DNA of 64,000 bases, from NCBI RefSeq assembly GCF_024703995.1, contig NZ_JAMXQV010000011.1, positions 1-64,000 of the forward strand, in the 5' to 3' direction. This DNA comes from Amycolatopsis iheyensis. GTDB taxonomy: Bacteria > Actinomycetota > Actinomycetes > Mycobacteriales > Pseudonocardiaceae. The stretch's first letter is position 1, and each line of letters opens with the position of its first letter. A model generated the notes under the pieces. It had not been told where the DNA came from. It saw only the letters and a list, made by a program, of their open reading frames with translations, and did no database searches. Shown here piece after piece: positions 47,400 through 57,196 of the stretch. The position numbers were made by a program, and so were the translations under genes.

Positions 47400-47891
47400 G
47401 TGGCGGATCCCTCTTTCGACGTCGTGAGCAAGGTCGACCGCCAGGAGGTGGACAACGCACTGAACCAGGCGAGCAAGGAGCTCGGCACCCGGTTCGACTT
47501 CCGCGGCACGGGCACGACGATCGCCTGGGCGGGCGAGGAAGCGATCACGGTCGAGTCCGAGACCGAGGAGCGCGCGCTGGCCGCGGTCGAGGTGTTCAAG
47601 GAGAAGCTGATCAAGCGCAGCATCTCCCTGAAGGCCTTCGAAGCGGACGAGCCGGCTCTGTCGGGCAAGGCGTACAAGATCGGCGGCAAGATCCTCCAGG
47701 GCATCGCCTCGGACAAGGCGAAGCAGATAGCGAAGTTCATCCGCGACGAAGGCCCGAAGGGCGTCCAGGCCCAGATCCAGGGCGACCAGCTGCGGGTGTC
47801 CGGGAAGAAGAAGGACCAGTTGCAGGAGGTCATCGCCCTGCTCAAGGGCAAGGACTTCGAGATCGCGCTGCAGTTCACCAACTACCGGTGA
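47400..47891 (+). CDS. yajQ: YajQ family nucleotide-binding protein
   Basis: A 163-residue protein of normal family length: [20 protein letters not shown] at the start, [21 protein letters not shown], and the terminal [16 protein letters not shown]. It has two ferredoxin-like RNP folds. YajQ proteins bind nucleotides; the Xanthomonas homologue is a c-di-GMP effector. The GTG start has GAGG 4 nt upstream. Monocistronic, followed by a terminator. Confidence 0.96.
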   Translation: MADPSFDVVSKVDRQEVDNALNQASKELGTRFDFRGTGTTIAWAGEEAITVESETEERALAAVEVFKEKLIKRSISLKAFEADEPALSGKAYKIGGKILQGIASDKAKQIAKFIRDEGPKGVQAQIQGDQLRVSGKKKDQLQEVIALLKGKDFEIALQFTNYR

Positions 47892-47905
47892 CTCTCTGTC
47901 GTTGA

Positions 47906-47938
47906 CCGGCGGGCACTCGGTTACCGGGTGTCCGCCGG
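47906..47938 (+). terminator. Terminator after yajQ
   Basis: 11-bp stem CCGGCGGGCAC/GTGTCCGCCGG with one G-U pair and an 11-nt loop, 15 bases past the yajQ stop; it could also serve the convergent gene. Confidence 0.65.
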
Positions 47939-47998
47939 AACTCGGTCGCCGCGATCAGCCGCATCCATGCGTCGCGCACCGGCAGATCTGGAGTCGCA

Positions 47999-48793
47999 TC
48001 AGAACGGCGGTTCGTCATCTGCGAACGCGCCGCCCGAGGGCGGCGGGGCCGCACCCCAGGGGTCGGCACCGATCATCGCCTTGTCGACCCACTCATCGTG
48101 AGCCTTTGTCGTCTCCGACGTGACGAGAAAATCTCGATCAGCCCACTGCAGCCTGCCGGCTTCGCCCAACCGCTCGACGAATCGCCGCAGTGTGATCAGA
48201 TCCATATTCGGACGGCGACGCGTGGGTTGCACGTACTTCTTGATCGCGCGCATTTCCTCCATGATGTCGGCAATCCCGCGCGCCTCGGAATTTTCGGAGT
48301 GGCGGAGCTGCTGGAGGTCGATCGTGTAGGTCACCGGCGTCTCCACCGGAGCGCCCGACTCGATCGTCCGCAGCATGCCCTTGAGCTGCTCTTTCGCCTC
48401 GAAGACCGAGTCGAGGTCCCGGTGGTTGACCAGGATGGTGCGGAACCCGCGAATGTCGAACGGCACGATCTGGCCGTGGGCCATCAGGTGCACGAACGGC
48501 TTCCGAACCGCGTGCCTGATCGCCAGCTCGTAGAACACATTCGGATTCTGATCGGTCAGGTCCGCCACCACCAGGTCGGCATTCAGCAGTTTGTCGATGA
48601 GCTGGGTCGTGATCTGCCCCGACTGTTCAATCAGATCCCCGCGCTGGGGCGAGTATCCGAACTCTTCCACCACCGGGCTGATGATGTGCCGGTAGACCTG
48701 GTCCGACCGCTTTCTGATGTCCGAACCGGCCGGCCCGATCGGGCAGACGACGAAACACTCTTTGCCTGACCTGCTCTTCGGGTCATCGCTCAT
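47999..48793 (-). CDS. Nucleoside deoxyribosyltransferase/TIR-like protein with an SSB-type acidic tail
   Basis: A 264-residue cytoplasmic protein from ATG without a clear ribosome site. Residues 12-125 match the nucleoside-2-deoxyribosyltransferase/TIR-like Rossmannoid fold: CFVVCPIGPAGSDIRKRSD at strand 1, then ADLVVADLTDQNPNVFYE (residues 72-89), with Asp78, Asn83, Asn85 and Glu89 as candidate nucleotide-cleaving residues. Residues 165-235 are helical. The last 21 residues (from Asp244, DPWGAAPPPSGG to ADDEPPF) copy the linker and acidic tip of actinobacterial SSB. Such domains act as NAD- or nucleotide-degrading effectors in antiviral systems, but no partner gene is adjacent. Codon bias is weaker than in its neighbours. 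Confidence 0.85.
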   Translation of the reverse strand: MSDDPKSRSGKECFVVCPIGPAGSDIRKRSDQVYRHIISPVVEEFGYSPQRGDLIEQSGQITTQLIDKLLNADLVVADLTDQNPNVFYELAIRHAVRKPFVHLMAHGQIVPFDIRGFRTILVNHRDLDSVFEAKEQLKGMLRTIESGAPVETPVTYTIDLQQLRHSENSEARGIADIMEEMRAIKKYVQPTRRRPNMDLITLRRFVERLGEAGRLQWADRDFLVTSETTKAHDEWVDKAMIGADPWGAAPPPSGGAFADDEPPF

Positions 48794-48877
48794 GAGTGAC
48801 AGATAACATCATCCCCTCGACACGTTACACAGTGTTGCCGTTCTGTGACGTGGCGAAGCAGCAACCAGGGTGCCCGC

Positions 48878-49546
48878 TCAGGACGGCGTCAGCGTCCAGC
48901 TCGCCTCGTAACCCTCCACCTTCAGATACGCCGGCCCCCGCGCGTCGCGCTCCACCTCGACGTCGCCGATCTGGTTGAGCAGCAGGTCCTGGTCCTCGTC
49001 CGACTGGATCCACAGCGCGATGTGACCCCGCGTCTTCGCCGTGAACTTGACCTTCGTCACCCCCGCCGGGATGCGCAGCACCCCGTCGCCCTTGCCCGGA
49101 GACGGCTGGCCCGCCGACGCCATCGGGAGGGCCCGGTAGTCCGTGATTGTCGCCGTCCAGGCGGCGTTCGCGTGGACCGTCACGTGCTTCGTCGGGCGGG
49201 CCGGGTACGTGTTCAGCCATGTCGTGCCCTGGTACGGGCCGATCGCGTTCACCAGGCCGTGCTCGCCGCCGTCGGTGTCGAGGATCACGTTCGCCGAGCA
49301 CTTCGGGCAGTCGAACTTCAAGAAGCCCAGCTGGTCGGCCGGCCAGCTGGTCACGAACTCGCCGCTGCCCTTGCCCGTGTGCGTCTCCGTCGGCACCTCC
49401 CGCGGCACCGGCGCCGCCGAAGACGACGGAGCCGGCGGTGCGACAGCCGAACCGGCCGTCGCGGGCACGATCACGCCGTACCCCACCGGAGGCGCGCACG
49501 CGGACGCCAGCACCAACACCAGCAAGCAGGACAGCCGGACTCTCAT
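48878..49546 (-). CDS. Secreted lipoprotein, function unknown
   Basis: A 222-residue protein, ATG with AGGGGG about 4 nt upstream. The signal peptide ends in lipobox LASAC, so Cys17 should be lipidated. A Ser/Pro/Ala linker (30-60) leads to a beta-rich domain of about 150 residues. [12 protein letters not shown] in the middle has a CxxC pair, and the fold pattern ([11 protein letters not shown] end) resembles the pre-peptidase/CBM-like sandwich of actinomycete surface lipoproteins. Not a named family. Divergent from the BNR-repeat gene. Confidence 0.8.
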   Translation of the reverse strand: MRVRLSCLLVLVLASACAPPVGYGVIVPATAGSAVAPPAPSSSAAPVPREVPTETHTGKGSGEFVTSWPADQLGFLKFDCPKCSANVILDTDGGEHGLVNAIGPYQGTTWLNTYPARPTKHVTVHANAAWTATITDYRALPMASAGQPSPGKGDGVLRIPAGVTKVKFTAKTRGHIALWIQSDEDQDLLLNQIGDVEVERDARGPAYLKVEGYEASWTLTPS

Positions 49547-49732
49547 CGTTCCCCCTCAGGACCACCGCCGGTCCTCTGGTGATCTTTCGACGGACTTTGC
49601 CGAAGCGTTACGTGAGCGATCACCCATTGGTGCGATCCAAACCTCCCGAACGTGCGACGCACGGCGTGACCGCTCCGGGCAACCGCAAAAGACGTGCTGT
49701 AATCGCGCGGTCACCGCGTGGAGAGGGTCAGG

Positions 49733-50869
49733 ATGCGCCGTTTGCTCGCCTTGGTGCTGGCACTCACCGTGGTCTGCACGACCTTGACCCCCGCGAGCGC
49801 CGCCGAGCGCCGGCAGCTCCTGCCCGGCTACGGCTCGTACCCCCGCCTGATCCGGCTCGAACACTCGATCTTCGGCCGCGGCCGCATCATCGCCTCCCTG
49901 ACCAGCGAAGACGCCAGCGGCAAGTTCACGCCGATCATGGAGAGCACCGACGAAGGCGCGTCGTTCCACCAGATCGGCGCGATCCGCGACGCCGACGGCC
50001 GCTACGGCATGTGCTGCGGCACCGTCTACGAGCTGCCGCAGCGGGTCGGCCGGCTCCGCGCGGGCACCCTGCTGTGGGCCGCCTCCTACCGGCAGGACGC
50101 CGGCGCGCAGCGGCGCGTCGGGATCAAGGTCTGGGCCAGCAAGGACGGCGGCCGCACCTGGGTCTTCCTGTCCGAAGCCGCCCGCTCGCACAACATCGAC
50201 GGCATCTGGGAGCCCGAGTTCACCGTCGACGCCGGCGGCACGCTCTGGCTCCACTTCGCCGACGAGACGCAGGCGCCGAAGTACGCGCAGGTCCTCAACC
50301 GGGTCGCCTCCACCGACGGCGTCACCTGGGGCACCAAGCAGCTCACCCTGGCCATCCCGCCGGACCGCGTCCGCCCGGGCATGCCGATCATCCGCCGGCT
50401 GCCCGACGGGCGGTACTACTTCGCCTACGAGATCTGCAACTTCCGCGACCGCTACTGCGACCCGTACTTCAAGATCTCGCCCGACGGCGCCAACTGGGGC
50501 AGCCCCACCGACCCCGGCACCCGGGTGAACACGGCGAACGGCAACTACTTCCAGCACGCGCAGACGATCACGCTGTTCCCCGGCGGCCCGAACGGCGTCC
50601 GGATCGTCATGGTCGGGCAGATCTACACCAACGCGAAGGGCCAGCCGCAGCCCGGCAACGGCGAGGTCCTGCTGGCCAACGACAACTTCGGCAGCGGCAA
50701 CTGGTACGAGCTGCCCGCCCCGGTGCACATCACCGGCATCTACAACAACTTCTGCCCCAACTACTCCTCGACGCTGCTACCGGTCGACGGCGGCAAGAAC
50801 GTGCTGGAGATCGCGACCGAGTACAACCTCGGCTGCAAGGCCTACTTCGGCAAGGGACAGGTCTTCTAG
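49733..50869 (+). CDS. Secreted sialidase-like BNR-repeat protein
   Basis: A 378-residue protein, ATG preceded by AGAGGG. The signal peptide (1-24) ends ASA. The mature protein has repeated Asp-box motifs of the BNR/sialidase propeller: [41 protein letters not shown] six-bladed propeller is expected. The arginine triad of true sialidases cannot be confirmed by eye, so it may be another glycan-active or binding protein. Cysteines in [12 protein letters not shown] and FCPNY suggest disulfides. Confidence 0.85.
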   Translation: MRRLLALVLALTVVCTTLTPASAAERRQLLPGYGSYPRLIRLEHSIFGRGRIIASLTSEDASGKFTPIMESTDEGASFHQIGAIRDADGRYGMCCGTVYELPQRVGRLRAGTLLWAASYRQDAGAQRRVGIKVWASKDGGRTWVFLSEAARSHNIDGIWEPEFTVDAGGTLWLHFADETQAPKYAQVLNRVASTDGVTWGTKQLTLAIPPDRVRPGMPIIRRLPDGRYYFAYEICNFRDRYCDPYFKISPDGANWGSPTDPGTRVNTANGNYFQHAQTITLFPGGPNGVRIVMVGQIYTNAKGQPQPGNGEVLLANDNFGSGNWYELPAPVHITGIYNNFCPNYSSTLLPVDGGKNVLEIATEYNLGCKAYFGKGQVF

Positions 50870-50922
50870 ACCCCTCTCGGCCCGTAGGGTGGGGCCGACG
50901 ACGGATTTCTAGGAGGCGGTCA

Positions 50923-51798
50923 ATGAAGGGCATCGTGCTGGCCGGAGGCAGCGGGACACGCCTGCACCCGATCACCCAGGCGGTGTCGAAGCAGCTGCTG
51001 CCCGTCTACGACAAACCGATGGTCTACTACCCGATCTCGGTGCTCATGCTGGCCGGGATCCGCGACATCCTCATCATCTCCACCCCCGCCGACCTGCCGA
51101 TGTTCCGCCGGCTGCTGGGCAACGGCGACCAGTTCGGCGTCTCGTTCTCCTACGCCGAGCAGCCCAGCCCGAACGGTCTCGCCGAGGCCTTCGTCATCGG
51201 CGCGAACTTCATCGGCGACGACGACGTGGCGCTCGTGCTCGGCGACAACATCTTCTACGGCCAGGGCTTCTCCGGGCGGCTGCAGACCGCGGTCGCCGAC
51301 CTCGACGGCTGCGTCCTGTTCGGGTACCCGGTCAAGGACCCGGAACGCTACGGCGTCGGCGAGGTCGACGCGGACGGCAAGCTGGTCTCCATCGAGGAGA
51401 AGCCCGCGAAGGCGCGCTCGAACAAGGCGATCACCGGGCTGTACTTCTACGACAACGAGGTCGTCGACATCGCCCGCGCGCTGTCGCCGTCGCCGCGCGG
51501 CGAGCTGGAGATCACCGACGTCAACCTCACCTACGTGCGGCAGGACCGGGCGTCGCTGGTCGACCTCGGCCGCGGTTTCGCCTGGCTGGACACCGGCACG
51601 CACGACTCGCTGCTCGAAGCCGGCCAGTTCGTGCAGGTGCTGGAGCACCGCACCGGCGTCCGCATCGCGTGCCTCGAGGAGATCGCGCTGCGGATGGGCT
51701 TCATCACTGCTTCCGAGTGCTACGCGCTGGGCGAGAAGCTGGCGAAGTCGGGCTACGGCGACTACGTGAAGGCAGTCGCCGTCGCCGCGGGCGCCTAG
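50923..51798 (+). CDS. rmlA: Glucose-1-phosphate thymidylyltransferase
   Basis: A 291-residue RmlA of standard length with an ideal ribosome site (AGGAGG, 6 nt). The nucleotide-binding loop is [48 protein letters not shown] and [13 protein letters not shown] mark the catalytic and sugar sites. It makes dTDP-glucose from glucose-1-phosphate and dTTP, the entry to dTDP-rhamnose and other deoxysugars. No rmlBCD adjoins, but the sugar cluster 7 kb to the right could use the product. Its TAG shares the palindrome CTAG with the stop of the convergent gene. Confidence 0.97.
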   Translation: MKGIVLAGGSGTRLHPITQAVSKQLLPVYDKPMVYYPISVLMLAGIRDILIISTPADLPMFRRLLGNGDQFGVSFSYAEQPSPNGLAEAFVIGANFIGDDDVALVLGDNIFYGQGFSGRLQTAVADLDGCVLFGYPVKDPERYGVGEVDADGKLVSIEEKPAKARSNKAITGLYFYDNEVVDIARALSPSPRGELEITDVNLTYVRQDRASLVDLGRGFAWLDTGTHDSLLEAGQFVQVLEHRTGVRIACLEEIALRMGFITASECYALGEKLAKSGYGDYVKAVAVAAGA

Positions 51799-53105
51799 AA
51801 GAGCCGTTCACGCAGCGTCGTGCCGGTGTACTCGGTCCGGAAGACCCCGCGTTCCTGCAGGTGGGGGACGACTTTCTCGACGAACTCGTCGAGTCCGCCG
51901 GGGGTCAGGTGCGGCACCAGCACGAAGCCGTCGGCGGCGTCCGACTGCACGTAGTCGTCGATGGTCGAAGCCACCGTCGACGGCGTGCCGACGAACTGCT
52001 GGCGGGCCGTGGCCTCGATCACGAGCTCGCGGATGGAGAGCTTCTTCTCCTCCGCGAGCGCCCGCCACCGGCGCGCGGTCGCGACCGGGTCCTTCTCGTG
52101 CCGGACGCGCCCCCAGGTCAGCGGCTCGGCGTCCGGGTCCGGGTCGATGTCGGGCAGCGGCCCGTCGACGTCGTAGCCCGACAGGTCACGGCTCCACACC
52201 TGCTCGAGGAACTGGATCGCGGTGGCCGGGCGGACCTGCTGGAGCCGGATCTCCCGGGCGTGCTCCTCGGCTTCGGCGTCGGTGTCGCCGAGGACGAACG
52301 TCGCGGCCGGCATGATCAGCAGCTCGCCGGGCTCGCGGCCGTAGGTCGCCAGGCGGCGCTTGACGTCGTGGAAGAACGCCTGGCCGTCTTCGAGGGTGCC
52401 GTGGCGGCTGAAGATGACGTCGGCGGTCTTCGCGGCGAACTCGCGGCCTTCGTCGGAGTCGCCGGCCTGGATGACGATCGGCTGCCCCTGCGGGGTGCGC
52501 GGGAGCGTGAACTCGCCGTGGACGTCGAACTGCGGTCCACTGTGGACGAACTTGCCGGGGTCCCGCGCGAAAACACCGTTCTCCTTGTCCCCCACCAATG
52601 TCCCGGGCTGCCAGCTGTCCCACAGCTCGCGCACGGTGGCCAGGAACTCCTCGGCCCGCGCGTAGCGGTCCTCGCGCTTGAGGAAGCCGCCACGGCGGAA
52701 GTTCTGGCCGGTCCACGCGTCCGGCGACGTCACGACGTTCCACGCCGCCCGGCCGCCGGACAGGTGGTCGATGCTCGCGACCTGCCGGGCCACCTCGTAG
52801 GGCTCGTTGAACGTCGAGGACAGCGTGCCGGCCAGGCCGAGGTGCGTGGTGACGCCGGCCAGCGCCGCCAGCACGGTGGTCGTGTTGGGGCGGCCGACGA
52901 CGTCGGAGTCGAGGATCTTGCCCGCGTGCTCGCGCAGCCGCAGGCCCTCGGCCAGGAAGAGGAAGTCGAACTTGCCGCGCTCGGCGGTGCGGGCGAGGTG
53001 TTCGAAGGAGGCGAAGTCGATCTGGCTGCCCGACGCCGGGTCGCTCCACACCGTCGTGTTGTTGACGCCGGGGAAGTGCGCGGCGAGCTTGATCTGCTTG
53101 GTCAT
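51795..53105 (-). CDS. FMN-dependent monooxygenase, NtaA/SnaA/DszA (SsuD-like) family
   Basis: A 436-residue TIM-barrel enzyme, ATG with GGGAG 6 nt upstream. It has [18 protein letters not shown] at the start, [47 protein letters not shown] and [16 protein letters not shown], all typical of the NtaA/DszA group that uses reduced FMN from a partner reductase to attack chelators, sulfones or sulfonates. It is the second gene of a two-gene operon with another LLM protein one base upstream; no reductase is in the window. Confidence 0.92.
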   Translation of the reverse strand: MTKQIKLAAHFPGVNNTTVWSDPASGSQIDFASFEHLARTAERGKFDFLFLAEGLRLREHAGKILDSDVVGRPNTTTVLAALAGVTTHLGLAGTLSSTFNEPYEVARQVASIDHLSGGRAAWNVVTSPDAWTGQNFRRGGFLKREDRYARAEEFLATVRELWDSWQPGTLVGDKENGVFARDPGKFVHSGPQFDVHGEFTLPRTPQGQPIVIQAGDSDEGREFAAKTADVIFSRHGTLEDGQAFFHDVKRRLATYGREPGELLIMPAATFVLGDTDAEAEEHAREIRLQQVRPATAIQFLEQVWSRDLSGYDVDGPLPDIDPDPDAEPLTWGRVRHEKDPVATARRWRALAEEKKLSIRELVIEATARQQFVGTPSTVASTIDDYVQSDAADGFVLVPHLTPGGLDEFVEKVVPHLQERGVFRTEYTGTTLRERLF

Positions 53106-53106
53106 C

Positions 53107-54201
53107 TCACGCTCCCGGGGTGACGGCGTAGGCGTTGACGGCGCGGCCGAGGCCGAGGTGCTCCCGCAGCGTCTCACCGCGGTAGGCGGTCCGGAACGCG
53201 CCGGCCGCGCGCAGGGCCGGGACGACCTCGCCGACCAGCAGGTCCAGGTCGTCAGGCAGTACGGCGGGCCGCAGGTGGAAGCCGGCGACGCCGGTCTCGG
53301 CGGCCCAGCGCGGCAGCTCGGCGGCCAGCTGCGCGGGTGTGCCGGTGAACGCGAGGCCCTCGGGCTCGAACGGCGTCAGGGCGTCGAGGTGACGCTGCCG
53401 GTCGCGCGCGCCCTGCTCGGTCTCGGCGAGCACGACCGACACCGTGGCCAGCACCTTCGCGCCGGGGAACCGGACGGCCGCGGCGCGCACGGCCTCGAGG
53501 TGGTCCGCCTTGGTCACGACGAGGTCGGCGCCGACCGCGTGCGGCGAGTCGCCGTAGACCGCGGTCACCGGGTGCCCCTGCGGCGGGCGGGGCGTGATCG
53601 AGGGGCCCTTCACGCTGAAGAAGCGCCCCTCGAAGTCGACGTAGTGCAGCTTCTCCCGGTCGATGAACCGGCCGGTGGCGGCGTCGCGGACGATCGCGTC
53701 GTCCTCCCAGCTGTCCCACAGCCGGCTGATGACGTCGAGGACCTCGGTGGTCTCCGCCTCTCCGTCCGCCGGAGACGGCGCCGGGCGGCGGCCGAAGTGC
53801 GCGGCCTCGGCGTCGGTCAGCGACGGCACCGCGAGCACGCCCGCGCGGCCGTGGCTCGCGTGGTCCAGGGTCGCGACCGACGTCGAGACGTGGAACGGCT
53901 CGGTGTGCGTGGTCGTGACGGTCGGGACCAGGCCGATCCGGCTGGTCCCCGCCGCGATGGCGGACAGCGTGAGCAGCGCGTCGAGACGGCCGCGCACGAC
54001 CCCCTCGCCCCCGGACTGCAGCGCCAGCGAGTCGTCGAGGGTCACGAAGTCGAGCGAAGCCGCTTCGGCGAGCTTCGCGTACTTCAGGTAGTGACCGGAG
54101 GTGAACAACGCGGCGGGCTCGACCGCGGAGACCCGCCACGCGGCCGGGTGGTACCCGGCCCCGTCGATGGCGACGCCCAGGTGCAGCTCTGCGGAGACCA
54201 T
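53107..54201 (-). CDS. LLM class flavin-dependent oxidoreductase
   Basis: A 364-residue luciferase-like TIM barrel: LHLGVAIDGAGYHPAAWR, LDFVTLDDSLA, RIGLVPTVTTTHTEPFHV, DHASHGRAGVL, and VISRLWDSWEDDAIVRD, which mirrors the WDSWQ segment of its operon partner. It is of the same broad NtaA-type group but shorter. The ATG has GGAG about 8 nt upstream. The spacing of one base to the next gene implies one mRNA. A palindrome 61 bases upstream is a likely operator. Confidence 0.9.
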   Translation of the reverse strand: MVSAELHLGVAIDGAGYHPAAWRVSAVEPAALFTSGHYLKYAKLAEAASLDFVTLDDSLALQSGGEGVVRGRLDALLTLSAIAAGTSRIGLVPTVTTTHTEPFHVSTSVATLDHASHGRAGVLAVPSLTDAEAAHFGRRPAPSPADGEAETTEVLDVISRLWDSWEDDAIVRDAATGRFIDREKLHYVDFEGRFFSVKGPSITPRPPQGHPVTAVYGDSPHAVGADLVVTKADHLEAVRAAAVRFPGAKVLATVSVVLAETEQGARDRQRHLDALTPFEPEGLAFTGTPAQLAAELPRWAAETGVAGFHLRPAVLPDDLDLLVGEVVPALRAAGAFRTAYRGETLREHLGLGRAVNAYAVTPGA

Positions 54202-54261
54202 GCCTGGAGAACTCCGCGGCCAGGCCCCGGATTCCTCCTCCCACCAGCTGGGAAAAGCGCC

Positions 54262-54277
54262 GCTTTCACGTGAAAGC
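54262..54277. promoter_or_regulatory. 16-bp perfect palindrome, likely operator of the LLM operon
   Basis: GCTTTCACGTGAAAGC, a perfect palindrome centred on CACGTG, 61-76 bases upstream of the first LLM gene. Related AAAGCG/CGCTTT pieces surround it. The regulator is unknown. Confidence 0.55.
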
Positions 54278-54293
54278 TACGCTTTGCGCTTCA

Positions 54294-54324
54294 AAGCGGC
54301 ACTTTCATAGGGAAAGTGCCGCTT
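54294..54324 (-). terminator. Terminator of htpX
   Basis: 13-bp perfect stem AAGCGGCACTTTC with a 5-nt loop, ending 4 bases before the htpX stop codon on the other side; T-rich after the stem on the minus strand. Confidence 0.8.
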
Positions 54325-54327
54325 GGG

Positions 54328-55179
54328 TCAGAACTGGCGGCGGGCCATTTCTTCCAGGCGGGCGATGCGGTCGGCGATGGGCGGGTGCGTCGAGAACAGC
54401 TTGCTCAGGCCCTCGCCGGGGCGGAACGGGTTCGCGATCATCAGGTGTGACTGCGACACCAGCTGCGGCTCGGCGACCAGCGGCCGGGCCCGCGTGCCGG
54501 CCTCCAGCTTCCGCAGCGCGGAGGCCAGGCCCAGCGGGTCGCCGGTCAGCTCGGCGCCGGACGCGTCGGCCTGGTACTCCCGCGACCGGCTGACACCCAT
54601 CCGGATGACGGCGGCCGCGATCGGGCCGACGAAGACCAGCATCAGGCTGACCAGCGGGCTGCCGTCGCGGTTGTTGCCGCCGAAGAACAGCGCGATGTTC
54701 GCCAGCACGCTGATCACGCTGGCCAGCGCGCCGGCGACGCACGAGATCAGGATGTCGCGGTTGTAGACGTGGGACAGCTCGTGGCCGAGCACCGCCCGCA
54801 GCTCGCGCTCGTCGAGCAGGTCGAGGATGCCGGTGGTGCAGCAGACCGCCGCGTGCCGCGGGCTGCGGCCGGTCGCGAACGCGTTGGGCGCGACCGTCGG
54901 GCTCAGGTAGAGCTGCGGCATCGGCTGGCGGGCGACCTGGGCGAGCTCGCGCACGATCCGGTACATCGCGGGCTGCTCGACCTCGGACACCGGCCGCGCG
55001 TGCATCGCGCGCAACGCCAGCTTGTCCGAGTTGAAGTAGGCGAACGCGTTCATCCCGAGGGCGATGACCAGGCCGATGACCAGGGCGCCCCGGCCGAAGA
55101 GCCCGCTGATCGCGATGATGATCGCCGACAGCAGGCCGAGCAGCATCGCCGTCTTGAGTCCGTTCTGGTGCCCGTGCAC
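54328..55179 (-). CDS. htpX: Membrane zinc metalloprotease HtpX
   Basis: A 283-residue M48 protease. Two membrane helices lie near the N-terminus (10-48). The zinc motif is HELSH (His133, Glu134, His137), and the third ligand Glu lies in [15 protein letters not shown]. Two more hydrophobic segments fall in between, and the terminal [15 protein letters not shown] is family-typical. It degrades misfolded membrane proteins in the cytoplasmic membrane. The start is a GTG with only a weak ribosome site. Confidence 0.96.
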   Translation of the reverse strand: MHGHQNGLKTAMLLGLLSAIIIAISGLFGRGALVIGLVIALGMNAFAYFNSDKLALRAMHARPVSEVEQPAMYRIVRELAQVARQPMPQLYLSPTVAPNAFATGRSPRHAAVCCTTGILDLLDERELRAVLGHELSHVYNRDILISCVAGALASVISVLANIALFFGGNNRDGSPLVSLMLVFVGPIAAAVIRMGVSRSREYQADASGAELTGDPLGLASALRKLEAGTRARPLVAEPQLVSQSHLMIANPFRPGEGLSKLFSTHPPIADRIARLEEMARRQF

Positions 55180-55311
55180 GCGTGCTCGCCTCCGTCCGCT
55201 CTCCAGGGGATACCCAGTCGAAACAACGCGATCGGGGGACGCGAAGTTCCTTCACTTGATCATCGCGCGGGTTAGGCTCGGCCGGCGAGCTGATCATGAG
55301 CGGAGGCGCCG

Positions 55312-56280
55312 ATGCGAGGTCGCCAGGTACGCCGGAGGACACTGTTCGCCCTGGTCACGGCGGGCGCCGGGGCCCTGTTCCTGCCCGGGGTGGCGCACGC
55401 CGAAGACGTCCGGTCGGTCGAGGTCGGCGGGACACCCGGCGGGCTCGCGGTGAATCCCGTCACCGGGCTCGCCTACGTCACCGACGCCGAGTCGGGCACG
55501 GTGTCGGTGATCGACCCGCGCGCCGCCTCGATCGGCGCGGTGGTGCACGTCGGCGGCGAGCCGGGTGGCATCGCGGTCGACGCGAAGGCCAACCGGATCT
55601 ACGTCGCGAACCCGCCGGCCGGCACGGTCGTGGTGCTGGACGGGCACACCCACGACCTGGTGAGCGTGATCGGCGCGGGTGCCGGCGCGTCCGCGCTGGC
55701 GGTCGACGAGGAGGCCAACCGCGTCTACGCGGCCAGCGCCGCCACCGGCACGCTCGCCGTGCTCGACGGCGTCAGCTGCACCCTCGCCGCGCTCGTGCCG
55801 GGCCCGAAGCCGAACCTCGCCGGCATCGCCGTCGACCCCGGCCGCAAGCTGGCCTACTGCGCCAGCACCGCGACGGATTCGGTCGAGGTGTTCAGCGCCG
55901 ACAGCGGGAAGTTCGTCGCCAGCGTCAAGGTCGGGGCCAAGCCGACCGCCGTCGCCGTGCACGCCGCGAGCGGGTCGGTGTACGTCGCGAACTCCGGCAT
56001 CCACCACATGTCCATTGTGGACCCGGCGACCCGCGCCGAGCGCAAGACCGTGTTGCTACGCAGCGAGTCGTCGGCGCTGGCCGTGCACCAGGGCACGAAC
56101 ACCGTCTACACCAACGGCGGGCAGAACGGGCTGAGCCGGGTCGACGGCGGGAGCGGGACGCTGACCGGCGAGGTGTCGCTGGGCGTGAACCCCGGCGACG
56201 TCGCCGTCGACCAGCGCACGCGCACGGTGTTCGTCACGGATCCGTTGCACGGCAGGGTTTCCGTCATCCGCGATTTCTAG
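55312..56280 (+). CDS. Secreted YVTN-repeat beta-propeller protein
   Basis: A 322-residue protein, ATG with GGAGG 5 nt upstream. A twin-arginine-like or Sec signal (RRRTLFALVTAGAGALFLPG) ends at about 31 (AHA). The rest is seven repeats of about 40 residues of the form GGxPGGLAVNPVTGLAYVTDAESGTVSVID, which is the YVTN/NHL propeller unit. It likely serves as an extracellular binding scaffold; no catalytic residues are evident. Divergent from htpX. Confidence 0.88.
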   Translation: MRGRQVRRRTLFALVTAGAGALFLPGVAHAEDVRSVEVGGTPGGLAVNPVTGLAYVTDAESGTVSVIDPRAASIGAVVHVGGEPGGIAVDAKANRIYVANPPAGTVVVLDGHTHDLVSVIGAGAGASALAVDEEANRVYAASAATGTLAVLDGVSCTLAALVPGPKPNLAGIAVDPGRKLAYCASTATDSVEVFSADSGKFVASVKVGAKPTAVAVHAASGSVYVANSGIHHMSIVDPATRAERKTVLLRSESSALAVHQGTNTVYTNGGQNGLSRVDGGSGTLTGEVSLGVNPGDVAVDQRTRTVFVTDPLHGRVSVIRDF

Positions 56281-56320
56281 GTGGGCAGCTGGGGTAACTC
56301 CAGGTATACGGTCGGAAAGC

Positions 56321-57196
56321 ATGAAACTCGGACTGCAGATCCCCGACTTCACCTGGCCCAACGGGGCGTCCGCACTGGGCGCCGACCTGGCCGCCGTCGT
56401 CCGCACCGCCGACCGGGCGGGCTTCGACTCCATCGCCGTGATGGACCACTTCTTCCAGATCGGCGGGGTCGGCCCCGTCGAAAACGACATGCTCGAGGCG
56501 TACACGACGCTCGGCTTCATCGCCGCGCACACCGAACGCGCGAAGCTGCTCACCGTCGTCACCGGGGTGCTCTACCGGCACCCGGGCCTGCTCGCCAAGG
56601 CGATCACGACGCTGGACGTCCTCTCCGGCGGCCGCGCGATCCTCGGCATCGGCGCGGGCTGGAACGAGGACGAGTCCCGCGGGCTCGGCTTCCCGTTCCC
56701 GCCGGTCGCCGAGCGCTTCGAGCTGCTGGAAGAGAACCTCCAGTACGTCCTGCAGATGTGGGCCGAGGGCGACGAGCCGTTCAAGAGCAAGCACTTCGAC
56801 GCGTCCCGGCTGCTGAACGTGCCGCAGGCGCTCTCGGACCCGCGGCCCCCGATCATGATCGGCGGTGGCGGCGAGAAGAAGACGCTGCGGCTGGTCGCCA
56901 AGTACGCCGACCAGTGCAACCTGTTCAACAGCCCGGAGCTGGAGCACAAGCTCGACGTCCTCAAGCAGCACTGCGAGAACGAGGGCCGCGACTACGACTC
57001 GATCACCAAGACCGTCTACCACATCCTCGACATCGGGGAGAACGGCGAGAAGACCGGCGAGCTGCTGGCCGAGCTGGAGCGGCTGAACGGGCTCGGGATC
57101 CACGTCGCGCTCGGCATGGTGCCGCACGTCCACAACCCGGCGGTGCTGGAGAAGTTCGGCACCGACGTCATCCCGGCCGCGGAGAAGATCGGATGA
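56321..57196 (+). CDS. LLM class F420-dependent oxidoreductase, first of a tandem pair
   Basis: A 291-residue TIM barrel: MKLGLQIPDFTWPNG, GFDSIAVMDHFFQIGGVG, TLGFIAAHTERAKLLT, LDVLSGGRAILGIGAGWNEDES and PPIMIGGGGEKKTLRLVA. These match the F420-dependent LLM group (TIGR03560-like). It overlaps the next gene by ATGA, and the two proteins share about two thirds of their residues, so they arose by tandem duplication. Substrate unknown. Confidence 0.92.
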   Translation: MKLGLQIPDFTWPNGASALGADLAAVVRTADRAGFDSIAVMDHFFQIGGVGPVENDMLEAYTTLGFIAAHTERAKLLTVVTGVLYRHPGLLAKAITTLDVLSGGRAILGIGAGWNEDESRGLGFPFPPVAERFELLEENLQYVLQMWAEGDEPFKSKHFDASRLLNVPQALSDPRPPIMIGGGGEKKTLRLVAKYADQCNLFNSPELEHKLDVLKQHCENEGRDYDSITKTVYHILDIGENGEKTGELLAELERLNGLGIHVALGMVPHVHNPAVLEKFGTDVIPAAEKIG

